A stretch of DNA of 64,000 nt. It comes from Talpa occidentalis (lineage: Eukaryota > Chordata > Mammalia > Eulipotyphla > Talpidae). The position numbers were made by a program, and so were the translations under genes. Below the pieces are notes generated by a model. That model was given only the letters and a program-made list of their open reading frames with translations. It made no database searches and had not been told where the DNA came from. Below, in pieces: positions 10,333 through 22,300 of this stretch. Within the stretch, counting starts at the first letter, position 1. Every line of letters begins with the position of its first letter. The stretch is from contig NW_023604295.1 of NCBI RefSeq assembly GCF_014898055.3, positions 97,913,591-97,977,590 on the forward strand, read 5' to 3'.

Positions 10333-13300
10333 GCCGCTGCCCGCCGCGCTCGGCCCCGGGCGCCCCGCCGTGCGCCTCCCGGGAGCCCGCCCGCTCCAGC
10401 GCCCGCGCCCGCGCCGCCGGACTCCCCCTGGGCACCGCTCCGAGGGTGGCCGGCAGCCTTCGGATCGGAGGCTCAGGGGTTAGGGTTAGGGTTAATTGGT
10501 GGCAAAAGTCTGATAGTTGGCTCTAGACTAGAGGTGGATAATTTCATTAGGAGAGCTGGGCTTGGGTTGCTCTTTTTTGGGGGGTTTTGGTTTTTTGTTT
10601 TTTTCTTTTTTGGTTTTGTTTTTAAAACGTTAACAAAAGGGCAGAAAAACTTGCAATAAAAAAGAATGAAAAAGGTACAGAAAGGCTGCACACAGACTGC
10701 CTGTGTTATAGGGTATGGGATTAGCTTTAGGACATCCTTTTCCCCCTAACACCTGGAGCCACAAGGTTTAGAGGGGAGTAGGATCGGACCCTTGGGGACC
10801 CATTCCTTGGAAATAGTTGTCTGAGTTTTTTGCCCCTGCCCCTTGAACACCCCTGCAGATGTCAATGTGGCTTTGCGCAAAATCGCCAATTTGCTGAAGC
10901 CAGACAAAGAGATTGTGCAAGACGGCGACCATATGATCATCCGCACGCTGAGCACTTTTAGGAACTACATCATGGACTTCCAAGTTGGGCAGGAGTTTGA
11001 GGAAGATCTGACGGGCATAGATGACCGCAAGTGTATGGTGAGGATTTGCGTCATGTACGGCCTTTGCTGCCCAGGGGCCTGGCCGGAGACCAGGCTAGTT
11101 CATCTGAGGGTAGAAAAGGCCCTTGTGGTCTTAGGGAACCCTCCTGATCCCGGCACTCTCAGCGCTCAAGGTAGGCAGCACCTGCTCATCCAGGATACCC
11201 CTCCACCCAAACCAGATGGTACTGGTGAGCAGGTTGTAGAGGCCCTATTCTGTCCCACTGGAGCCAGGAGCCCTGTGCACTGGACAGCCCCTAATCCTCA
11301 CAGCTTTGAGGGAGGTGTGAGTTCACCCATTTTACAGATGAGGAAAACACCACAAAGAGATGAAGTATCAAGCCCAGAGTAGCACAGCCAGGAAGTGGCT
11401 TAGCTGGAATTCCAGGCAAATCTGTTGATTGTGCTCTGGTTGCACTATGGGCTGAGGGAGGCAGAGGAAAAGAAGGGGAGAGAAAAAATAAAGAGCCCTT
11501 TGAAGTGTTTGTGTCTATCTGAGCTGGCATGGAACCAATCTACGAAGCAGGGAGCATTGTGATCTCTGCCAGAAGTCTCTGACCTGCCCCTCTTCATGCT
11601 AAAAGTGGGATTTGGCCATGGGCCAGCCCCTTCCCCACCCATTCCTCCTCTGTGGTGAGCTTCCTTTGAACCTTTTGCCCAACCAACACCTACTCTGTAA
11701 GTCAAAGCCTCTGTAACCCAGGGCAGAGGAAGCTGCCTTGGAGGTGGGGGGTTGGGGAGTAGAGAAGGAAGCTGACCTTGCTGTCCCCAGGGCTGGGAAG
11801 CTGGTGACCGGGAGGCCCCAATTAACACTGCCACAGCAGAGTCCGGAAGGTCAGCCCTAGGCCTCCATCAACATTCTCAAGTCCCCAGGAGGTCGGGATG
11901 CTCCTCCTCCGCTTACTCCCTCCCTCCCCCATTCTCCTCTCACAGTCTTTGGTCCAGAGGGAGCTTCTGTTCACCCCCCAGGGAGCCACCTGGCTTTTGG
12001 GTGAGGTTCTCCTCCCCCTCCCATCATTTCCCAAGCATCCACCCTTGGTTAATTTTTTTACAGCACAGCCCATGCGGGAAGGATTAGTAACCCCATGTTA
12101 TGCAATGGCTGAGATTCCCGACAGGGGAGCAGACTTGTGTACATGGGATTTGAACCAGAAGTCTTCAGATTTGGAAGCCCACACTCCTGCTCTCTGCCAG
12201 GCTCCTCTCTGCTCATTGTCTTTGCAAAAACCAGATGGCCTTGTTGGTTTAGACCTGTGGTTAAAGGAGTGCCTGTGTGTGTCTGGGAATCTGAGCGCCA
12301 GGCCTGAAGGATTCAGCCCCCTCCCTTGTTGATTCATCTGAAGGCTGTCAGGAGTGAGTGTGTGAATCTGCTCTTTGGAATGATGGTGGTAGATGCCACT
12401 TGTGGGGAAAAAATGCTGCTGTTCTAGGGAAATGCCAGGATGTGCCTGTCAAAGGCCCAAGGCCTCTTAATCTGCAGCAGGGCTCACAATGGGAAAGGAA
12501 ACCTTCTGCCAGGATCTGCTTCCCAGAGCTGGGGGCCCTGTCATTCTGACCACTGCCCAAGATCTGCTCCCCAGCTGCTCCGTGGAACCCTAAGACCCAA
12601 GAGCAACCCTGTCCACAGCTCACTTGGGCACTCACAGACATGGCAAACATTGTTTACTTTGGGTCACAACAGCCTCTGGAATGTGCTGGTTTGTCCTTGG
12701 CTAATTATCTTTACTCTTTCCCTCCCTCCCTCATCCATTAATTCGGGAAATGTTGATCACTCAGCAACACTAGTTAATCCCCATCCAGTGCTTACTATGC
12801 GAGTTTTTTTTTTTTTTTTTAACTCACTGAATCTTCACCATACTGTTTTACAGATAAGTGAACAGAGGCAAGGTTTTTCCTGTGAGCTTAGGATGGTTAA
12901 GTTAGTAGCAGTCAGGATCTGAATTCGGTCCCAGTCCCTGAGTCCCTGTCCGTAAGCACTGCTGGGACCTACTGCTCTTCTCACCTCACCAGCTTGCTGC
13001 TGCCCCAGGCACAGGGACCAGCCCAGCGCGTCAGTCCCGGATGTCCAGCCTGTGTGGTAGAGATCGACGCACAGCACACAGTGACACTGGTGGTGAGCGA
13101 GGGGATCCCAGAAGGAAGACTTCTGCACTTAATTGAAAAGAAAAAAGGGGTGGATGGGAGGGTTGGGACACAGAGGAAGGGCATGTGGCCACCTTCTTTG
13201 TCTTTCTTTTTTTTTCTTTAAAGAAAATGGAGCACATATATAAATTTTTTCCTACTACCTACCCCTTTAGCCCTTTCTTCTCCCCTCTTCCCTCTAAGCC

Positions 13301-16300
13301 CCAAAAACCTTACTTTGGTTATTAGTGTCTGCTAGTTTACAATTATTTTGCCTTACTACTTCATCCACCATGATTCCTTATTTTATTCATATATGTGAAA
13401 TTGTCCAATATCTTGACTTACTTTGCTACATCGCAAGCTCCTTCCTTTTGCTGTAACGTTTCATCTTTCCTTGTGGCTAGAGAGTATTCCATTGTGTGTC
13501 TTTATCTCAACATCTTTATCTGCTCCTCTGTTAATGTGCACTTAGGTGGCTTCCGAATCCCAGCTATCATAGATAACACTGCAATCAACATTGAACAGCA
13601 TATAATTTTGGGGGGTTGATGGCTTTGTATTCTTTGGATAGACACCCAAAAGTGGGATTGCTGGATTTTATGGTTATTTCCATGTTCAGTTTTTTAAGGT
13701 AGGTCCAGATCGCTTTCCAAAATGGCTACATCAGTTTACATTGCCACCAACAATATGTTACTGTTTTCCAAAGGATTCCTCTTCCTCCACGCCCTCCTCA
13801 GCACTTATTGTTGGAGGTCACTTTTGTTTTTTGATCCAGTATTAGGATAGTGGTAGGTGAGCAGACCAGGGATTCCAGCAACTCGGAAGGCTACATGAAG
13901 CTGTGCAGCACTCAGGGTTACCTTTGCTGTCCCGGGACTCAGGGTGCTTCCTCCTAAGTCGATGGGACTTCCCTTGCTGTTGTCTATTGCAGGGAGGGAT
14001 GGCACCTCTGCTTGGGCCTTTCCTTGGAGTCTGCTTTGCAGGGAAGCCCTCTTTCCAGGCTGCCCAGCGGGATGGTGGAGCACAGTGAAGAGCATGCCTG
14101 GAGGAAGGTGCAGGGTAATAGAATTACATAGCTAGAGGGTTTCGTGTTGAGGGAAGCAGCATGCATGCCAAGAGGCCACACTGGTTGAAGTCTCTAGGGC
14201 CCTCAGCGGTGCTGGGCAAGTTGAAACTTTCACACTGCCCACCAGCCAGTGTGCAGGAGGAGACCAGTTTATTCTTCAGCTTTGGGTTGTTCATTCTTCC
14301 ATGTTCTTCCCAACACATGACAAGGGTTTCATTTCTCATCTTTGATCATTCATTCATTTGAATTGTCCTTTCCTCTGTTGGTCTTACAAGCATTTCATGG
14401 TGCTCACTCTGAGCAGTATGCCTGCTCTGCAGCCCCTGTTACTGAGATGAATTGTACAAGATTGTGGGCCTCCGGAGTTCGTTGTAGTGAGGAGTAGAGG
14501 GGACCAACTAAAACAGCCAATAATATGTGATGTGTGTTCGTGGTGGGAGAACAGGCTGTACAGGATGTCCTGCCAGGACCCGGAGGTCAGGGAAGGGTCC
14601 CATGGAAAGTGGAGTCTGAATTGTGGCTTGAAGGATAGACAGGAAGTAGCTTGGCAAACCAAAAGTGGGTAAGAGGAAGGTCAAGGCCAAGGCCAAGAGA
14701 GGAACACTTGATAAATACTCCTTTAGACCTGTCCTTTAGACCAGAAGCTCAGCCCTGGAGTCAGAGAGGCAGCAGGACTCTTAGAGCACCCAGACCAGTG
14801 GAGGAGAAAGACACAACTTTAGGCCATTTCAGGCCAGTGTATTGATGGAAGCGGAATGGGCTGAGGAATGTGGGACTGGGATGGAGGGAGCAGTGGTCAG
14901 GGAAGTTTCCCAGAGGAGGTGACAACTAAGTGAGGCCTTATAAGACAAGTAAGAATTAGGTCAGATGTGGAAGAGGGATAAGAACATTCCAGGCAGAGGG
15001 AAACATATGCATAAAGATCCAGAGGTCAGGAAGGGCCTGGTTAGGAGTTTCAGAGGTGAGAGAGGTACAGCTGCAAAGACTTCAGGGTGGCTAGAGTTGT
15101 TGATGTTGGCTTCAACCTTTGCCAAGGTGGGGACCTTGAGAAAGTGGCCAGGGCATAGCAGTGTTCCCCAGCAGGGGCCTGGATGTGGCCCTGACAGGCA
15201 CAGGGAGCCCACGCTGGGAGAGGCGGGGTGAGGTTGACAGTCCTCACCAAAGAGCCAGAGGCACCTAGAGATCCCTGATCCTGCCTTGTGCCATGGGAAC
15301 CTTATCTATATTCTACAGCAGCAGCCCGAGGATGAAACCCAGCCTGCAGATGTGTTTTGCTTGGCCTGTACAATCTTTGGAAAATTTCACAGTCAATGAT
15401 TGCCAAAGATGGTAAGATGTCATGAAAAAAATCCATATTTCTGCCTATTCTTATAAAAAAAAAAATCAATGCTGCTGAAAATGCTGGATTCCTGCTTATT
15501 CCTGTGCTGTGGATCCCTGGGACACTGTCACAGTTGCTCCCTGAGGATGGGGCTTCTCCAGTTTACCACCCTCCTCACATGCCCTATTACCTGAAACCCA
15601 GGTGGCCAGCCCTCGTCACTGTTTACTCTCTGGGCGCCATGATGCAAAGCGGTGGCAGCAACATCAGGAGAACGTGTTAGAAACACAGATTCTCTAGCCA
15701 CACCCCTGGCCTATGGAATCAGAAATTCTGGGAGAGCGGCCAGCATTCTGGGTTTTGCTAAACCCACCAGCTGATTCTGATACAACTAAAGTTTGAGAAC
15801 CATGGCTTTGGAGTAAAGAAACATCTCTTTGTGCCTGTCTTTACAAACTGAGAAACTACGAAATCAGGTAGAAAGGGGCCCTCCCACCAGACAGTCTAGT
15901 CCATCATTTAACCCCCAGGGACACCACAATCCAGACCCTGAAATCCAAGTCCCTGAAATGGCTCTGTGGTCCCTCCCCAGGTGGAGGGGTGGAGGGATTC
16001 AGATCTGTAGAGCTGGGATCACTCAGCTGACATTTCCAGTCTGTTCTATTCCAATCTTGTTTAACCCTCAGCAGCAGGGGCTACCATGTTGGTAGGAAGA
16101 TATAAAGACTGGATTCAGCGTTTCTGTACTGCCCTCCTGCCTGCCTTTATCCATTAAAATGAAATCACAGCCTCGGCTTGAAGCCAGCATCATTTAATGA
16201 ATCTAGCTGATGCAGCTTTTGCCAGGGTGGGGACCTTGAGAAAGGAAGGCACCCCTCAACCTCAAAGAGTGCTGCCCACTCCAAGGCCAGGGGATCCCTG

Positions 16301-19300
16301 GGAATGAGGTGTTATAGAACTCTTTGTTCTAAACTCCCCCCAGCAGGAGCAGCTTTTGTGGGAAAAGACTGAGCTAGGAATCACAGCCGAGAGCAGAAGG
16401 GCCATTTGTCATCCAACCAAGAGCTTGCTGAGGTTTGCGCTGGAGGAGCCTTTGTTCATTCGGATGCTTGGTGCCTCCTCCCCTGGCTGAAGCCTCGCCT
16501 TCCTCTCCAGCCTTGAACTCAAGATGACCCCTTCCACGGGGCCTGCCTTCCGCTTCTAGTCCTCCCCCTCCTCCTCCCGCCTGCGTCTCCTCTCTTTCTT
16601 TATTATAAAATGAGGGGAAAATCAAGCAGCACAGGCAAGTGGAGACTGACCTTCCCCCACTGGCCCCACTCCCACTCCCCAGAGGTCACTGGCGAATCTG
16701 TACAGAAATCAGCCTCGAGTGTGGATGCTCTTTATCGGCTGATTGATTAGTTGGTCAATATCTCTATCTAAAGTCAAAAAGAAAAAAGAGAACGAGAGAA
16801 GGAAGAAGAGAAAGACAAAAAGAAATTGACGCTTCTGTATGTTGTTTTACTCTATAATATTTTCTTAGCATCTTTTCATATCAGCGCTTAAATTTTCTGT
16901 GTCCTTTCTTCTTTAACCACGTATGTTTTCTTTCCTTCCCTCTCATCCATCCATCCGTCCATCCATCCATCCATCCATCCATCCATCCGGTTTTATATGA
17001 TAATACCTGAAATCAACCAAACTGCAATTTAACACTTTGCTTTAAGCCCGTATCAGCTTTCTCACCCTGTTCTTGACTCATTAAGGAGATTTTTTTGGTT
17101 CATAATTTAAAAAACACTATGCCAATAGCAGAATTAAGTCCCTGGCAGCAGAGCTGAGAACACCATAGGATCCAGGAGCCCTGTGAGAACCGCCCCGCCA
17201 TTCTACTGGGTCCTTTCCAGGATGGAAACAGGGAGTCTCTTTCATGTCTTAGCTAAAGGTCTCTGACCTTTGAAATCGGTGTCAGCAGCATGCTTTTGAG
17301 GATTACTAAAAGGAGAATTAAAGCAACCCAAATAAAATTCACAAAGTAGCTTTTAAGAATCACAGTGGTTTGTTAGGTTTTGGTTTTTATTAGACTGGAA
17401 CAAGGAAAATAATGTGTACTCTATCCTTGCAAAGTGCTGGGCCTGCATATAATGATCTTAGTACTATCTCTTTTGCTTCCCACAATAAATGCTATTCTGT
17501 GAATATCATTTACCCACAGTACTGGTTAAAATCTAAGTCAGAAAGGTAAAAAGACTTTACCCTGTGTCAGCCATCAGCTGGTGGCAGAGAGGATTCTAAC
17601 TAGTCTATTTCTGAAACTCTGTTACAAGGCATTTAGAGCTCTTCTGGGGGCTAGTACCTAAATCCCTTGTTATAAGCCTCATCATGAGTTGGAGGTAAGG
17701 TCAGACAGTATTGACAGGGCAAGGGAACATGGGCAAGAATGCTGATATTAGAATCAGACATCTGGTTTTGAATGTCCCCTATTACCTAACTGACAGCGTT
17801 AGTTAAATGATGGGACACATGACCTCAGTTTTCACATCTGTAAAATGGGTGCTATGACTGCCCTGCCTATCTCAGGAGGCAGATGATACAGGGGACAGTG
17901 CCTTGTGAAGCCATGATCTCATGTGCAACAAGGGGCAGAGCCCTTCTGATGCATTCTATTCCCTCGAAGGGTGATAAATTGGTATGATGTGACTTCCATG
18001 CCATCTTCATGACTGCTTCATAGAGAAATCCAAAGGAAGGAGAAAATAAAATAAGGTCAGTAGCATGAGTGGGGGCAATGAGGCAGGAAGAGAGAAAGAA
18101 TTTGAGCTTGGAGGCTTGCTGAAGCTCCTTACACTAACACCATTCTGAGACTTTTATGTACTGAGCAAGTACATTCCCTTTCTTTCCTCTTAAGCTATTT
18201 GAACCTGTTTCCTGTCACATCTAAAAACATCCTAAGGCATCCAGAGTTCAGAGATCATGGGGTCAGAACCACACAAGCAGATAGAGCAGTAGTTCTCAAA
18301 CTTAAACTTGTCCCACCCCCAGAGTTCAGAAGGCCTGGAATAGGGCCCAAGAGTTTGTTTTTCTAACAATTTCCCAGATGATGTTGATGTTGTTGGTTCA
18401 AAGACCATTCTTTTGATTACTAACAAGAAAAAAAAAAAAGGAAGTAGGCTGGTTCATGCCCAGTTTCTGTAATGTTCTCATCATGATTCAGTGTGATAGT
18501 TCAGTGTGCAGGGTTAAGGGTGCCCAGTTCTGGTCAATGAACGAGAGTGGCAAGATACAGTTCAGTGCCTGCAGGTGGGGTCTGCCCAGGAACACCAAAC
18601 TTGCAGCAGCACACGCTGGCTTGCAACTGAGGAGCCAAGAAAGCGATACCAGGATTGTGTGCAACTGGACAAGTGTGGGGTACAACAGAGCAATTAGGAG
18701 CCTGGTTTTGAGAAGAACCTGGGTTTGAATCCTGGATACACTTTCCTGCTGCATTTCCTTGTAAAAAAGTGCTTAATCCCTTTGGGTTCATTTGTAAATA
18801 GGGGCCAGGAGTAGTACCACTCATGGCACTATTACCAAAATCAAATATGGTGATGAATTACTTCAATTTTTTATTTGTGTAAAAAACACTCTAAAACTTC
18901 ATACCTTCAAGGAGCAGTGCTTATTTGCTTCATGAACCTGTAACTTGGGCAGGGCACAAAAGGGGTGGCTCATCCCTGCTTCGTGTCATGTCAGTGAGAA
19001 GCTGGGGGACCCACCTTCCAAAGGGCTCGCTCAGATGCATTCTCGCTTGCTGCATGAGCTTCTTCCCACTATGGCAGCTGCTTATTCAAGAATGAGAATC
19101 CCAACAGAACACACCAGAAGTGCGTGGCACTTTTATGATTTACTTAGATATATAGAACAGCTTTGCCATATTCTCTTCACTGAAGTGGACTCAAAGTCCC
19201 ACCCATCTTCAAGGGAAGGAGACAAGGACTCCATATCTCAGCACAGGTGCAGCAAGTTTCTAGAAGAGCATGTTGTAGGGTGGAAGAAACTTTAGGGTAG

Positions 19301-22300
19301 ATCAATGTGCTATTTGTATGCTCAGCTGCTAGTGCCTAGAGTCTAGTGACTGTACAGTAGGAGATGGGACATCACCTCTGGCTAAACCTCAAAGGCCTGT
19401 CAGTGATGGGCTCTCGTTGTGATGAATCTGGTGTAGAAAGAGAGCCCACAGGATGCCGATACCGAAATTTCAGGTTTTCAGGTCTAGTCTCCAGCCAGGA
19501 ATGGATTCCAAGCTGCAGTGGCAGCGCTGAGCCCCAGCAACTAGACCACCATGGGTTGGTGTCTCACAAAGCCACACCAGGAACTTCGCTGATGCACAGG
19601 CAAGCAAGAGAAAAGAGGCAAATTTGCTTAGAGAAAGAAAAAGTTTATTGAGGAGAAAAGAAGGAGCAGAAATAAAGTGGGATTCCTGGGCTAATGGAAC
19701 CAGGCCAGGGAGGGGCAAGGAAGCCAAAGTAGAGTTGTGCCTCAGGGAATATAGACCTTCTTTCCCAGATTATTCTAAAGCCCCACCAGACTCTTTGTGA
19801 TTGGTTAGTTCTCAGTGGTCTCACTCACTGCCTTAATGTCTCTGTGCCTAGAACTACAACTCTGTCCCAGCCCTTATTTTTTTTCTTTATTGGCCTTGTC
19901 CAGGAATGTCCTGTTGACCCCTAGTCCTGGGGTGTTTGATTAGTCCCCTTTGGAATGTGTTGTCCTGGAGCTTCCCTGAACTCTCCTGAGCTTTTTCCTA
20001 TTCTATTCTGACCCTAAGGGCTCTCCTCTTGCCCTATGCCTCAATGCTATGGGTGGGAAGGATGTACAGTATCTGGAGCTGGGCCTCTGCAGGCAGGATG
20101 GCTATCCCAGGTCCCCAGGCCACTGACCACCCAAGGCAGGTCCAGCATGGAAAAGTAATGTGTGGGCTAGGAGGGTAATGCGTGGGTCGGGGGTTGGCAG
20201 TCCTGCAGGAAAGCATGAGAGTATTGGAAGGTGGTCCAGGACTTCACATTCAATGCTACACCTTCTTCCAAAAATCCCAAATAGGTGGGTCTGAACAGTA
20301 GCTGAAACCACCTTCCAAATGTGAGTTCAATGTAGGAATCTCCTTTTCACTAGTATACTGTCCCTGCCTCTGAAGATTCAGGCCCTCACAGTCAAGGAAT
20401 CTGGAACCTCCTCTTCCCTAGGGACCACTTGTTATAAACCCAGAACCCCTGGCTCCACAGAGCCTAGAACCAGAAGAGATAGATGGATGGAATTCCCCTC
20501 TGCTCTCCCCGCCAGGCACCAAGAGGATGTAAACTGATGACTTTGCAATTAGAATTCCTTTCCCCTATGGAAGCCTCCTCTGGAAACTGGCCCCTGCAGC
20601 CCAGTCCAGTCCTATGACAGGCATTTCCCATGGGCCCAGGGATTTATTATTATTTAACTTGGAGTTGATTGAACATTTATTTCTCTGAAAGCAAGATTGG
20701 GCCTAACTCACAATAGCTTCCTCCCTGCAAACCATTTTTGTAGTTGTGTCTATTGTGTAAGTTCAATTGTGGGAGAGCAGTGCGCGCAAACACACACCAC
20801 CCCTTTTCCTTCAAAGAGGAACCTCAAAGTCTCTGCTTGGTGCCTGAAATACCACCATTAGAGCACGTTCATTTTGGGTAAAAAGTCAAAGACTTCAGGC
20901 CTCCCTGGTGGTGCAGCAGTTGAGCGCTGGGTTGCGAAGCTGCCCGAAGCCTCCGTGGCTCTGGTTCGATCCCTGGCTGCTCCCCGGCCACCAGAGGAGG
21001 GTCCCACATGGCGCGCAGACCTCTCCTGCCGCCCGCTGCTCCCCTCAGCAGTGTACTTTGGTCCTTCTGCCTGCTCTGCCCCCCACTCTGGCTCTGGTGA
21101 ATTCTTTCACCCTCCCGCGTACCCAGTGCTTGTATAAATAAATAAATAAATCTTTGGGAAAAAAAAACAAAAACAAAAAAAGTCAAAGACTTCTCTAGGT
21201 GTTTCCTTTATTATGTAAATACCTTAGAATGCCTCACCATCTTTCATACTGGGATATTACCCAATCTTTCCTTCCTTGCTTGCTTCCTGCTCTCTTTCCT
21301 GACCTGAGAGTCCAAGGACACCACAGGAATACTCTGGGGAAGAACTATATGTATAAAATGGGTATGAAGTGCATGAAAGGAGGGATGGAGGAGCACTCAG
21401 GCTACAAAACCCACCTTCACCAGCCTTTACAACAGAACTGACCCTGCACTCTGAAAATGGGGGACAGGGGAGAAAAGAAATCCCATCTGACAGTGTGCAG
21501 TGAGTCAGAAAAATCATCCTACTTTTTGGCTCAGAGGTCCAATTTATGGGATCATATTCTAGGAAAATCATTCAAAAGGAATAAGAAGTTGTATCTATTT
21601 GTAAAAGGTATCTGTAGCTGTATGGTAATAATCCCCAACAATCCAGTAAGCAGCTGAGGGCTGCTACGTGGCGGATTGGGTTAGCACTTCATATCAATTA
21701 CACACTAGCAATCCTAGAGGGGAGTGCCACTCTCACGTCACCCAGATGGGGAGCCAAGGGTCCTGCCTAGTCAAGCTCCTGCTTAACTCTAGTTCTGGGA
21801 TTAGATTTTTAGATCCCTGACTCCCAAGCCTGCGTGGTTTACGGAACAGCTTCCTGCTGGTGTCTTTAAGTGTCATGTGACCCCGGGTGGTTAGTGTGAC
21901 TGTGGCTTTTTAATTCCATTGACCGCAATGTAGCCATGTAGGTGATCACTGTGAAAGTAAATGAAAGCATTGATAGGCGATCAGTCAACAAGTTCCATTC
22001 TGCTTAACATGTCTTTCCATTTTCCCCATTCCCACTGCTCTGAATGTCTCTTGCCTGTAATAATACTAATAATTAACGTCTTGTGTGCTTACTTACTGTG
22101 TGCCAGAATCAGCACTTTCCATGGATTATTTCATTTAATTACTGCAATATCTTCACATTGATCTCCCTTCCATTATCTTCAACACTTCAGCCCATTCTTC
22201 ACATTCTGAAAGGGAATGTGCCCGTGGATTCCACAGCTCAAAAACCCCAGAGGCTCTCCAGTGCTGACAGGCAAAGGCCAGATGACACTCTGGCTCTTCA

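Larger units (their letters stand above)
9960..10470 (+). promoter_or_regulatory. CpG-rich RBP1 promoter and first-exon region
   Basis: A marked rise in G+C and CpG against the AT-balanced flanks begins near 9960 and ends near 10470. It has GC-box-like CCCCGCCCCCGCTGGGG text at about 10037-10053 and many CG dinucleotides through exon 1 and the start of intron 1. No convincing TATA box precedes the ATG; a TTTAAAAG at 9881-9888 is the only weak candidate. I infer a CpG-island promoter with the start site somewhere between about 9910 and 10200. The exact start cannot be fixed by eye. Confidence 0.7.

Noticed and set aside
9545..10483. A 312-codon open frame on the + strand through the RBP1 first exon
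   Set aside because: Only its part from 10256 is RBP1. The upstream part has no other ATG between 9545 and 10256, passes through repeat fragments and the CpG island, and continues past the exon-1 donor. Openness reflects high G+C with few stops.
16942..16989. CRISPR-like array from the CATC repeats
   Set aside because: Units are four bases without spacers: an ordinary microsatellite in a mammalian genome.
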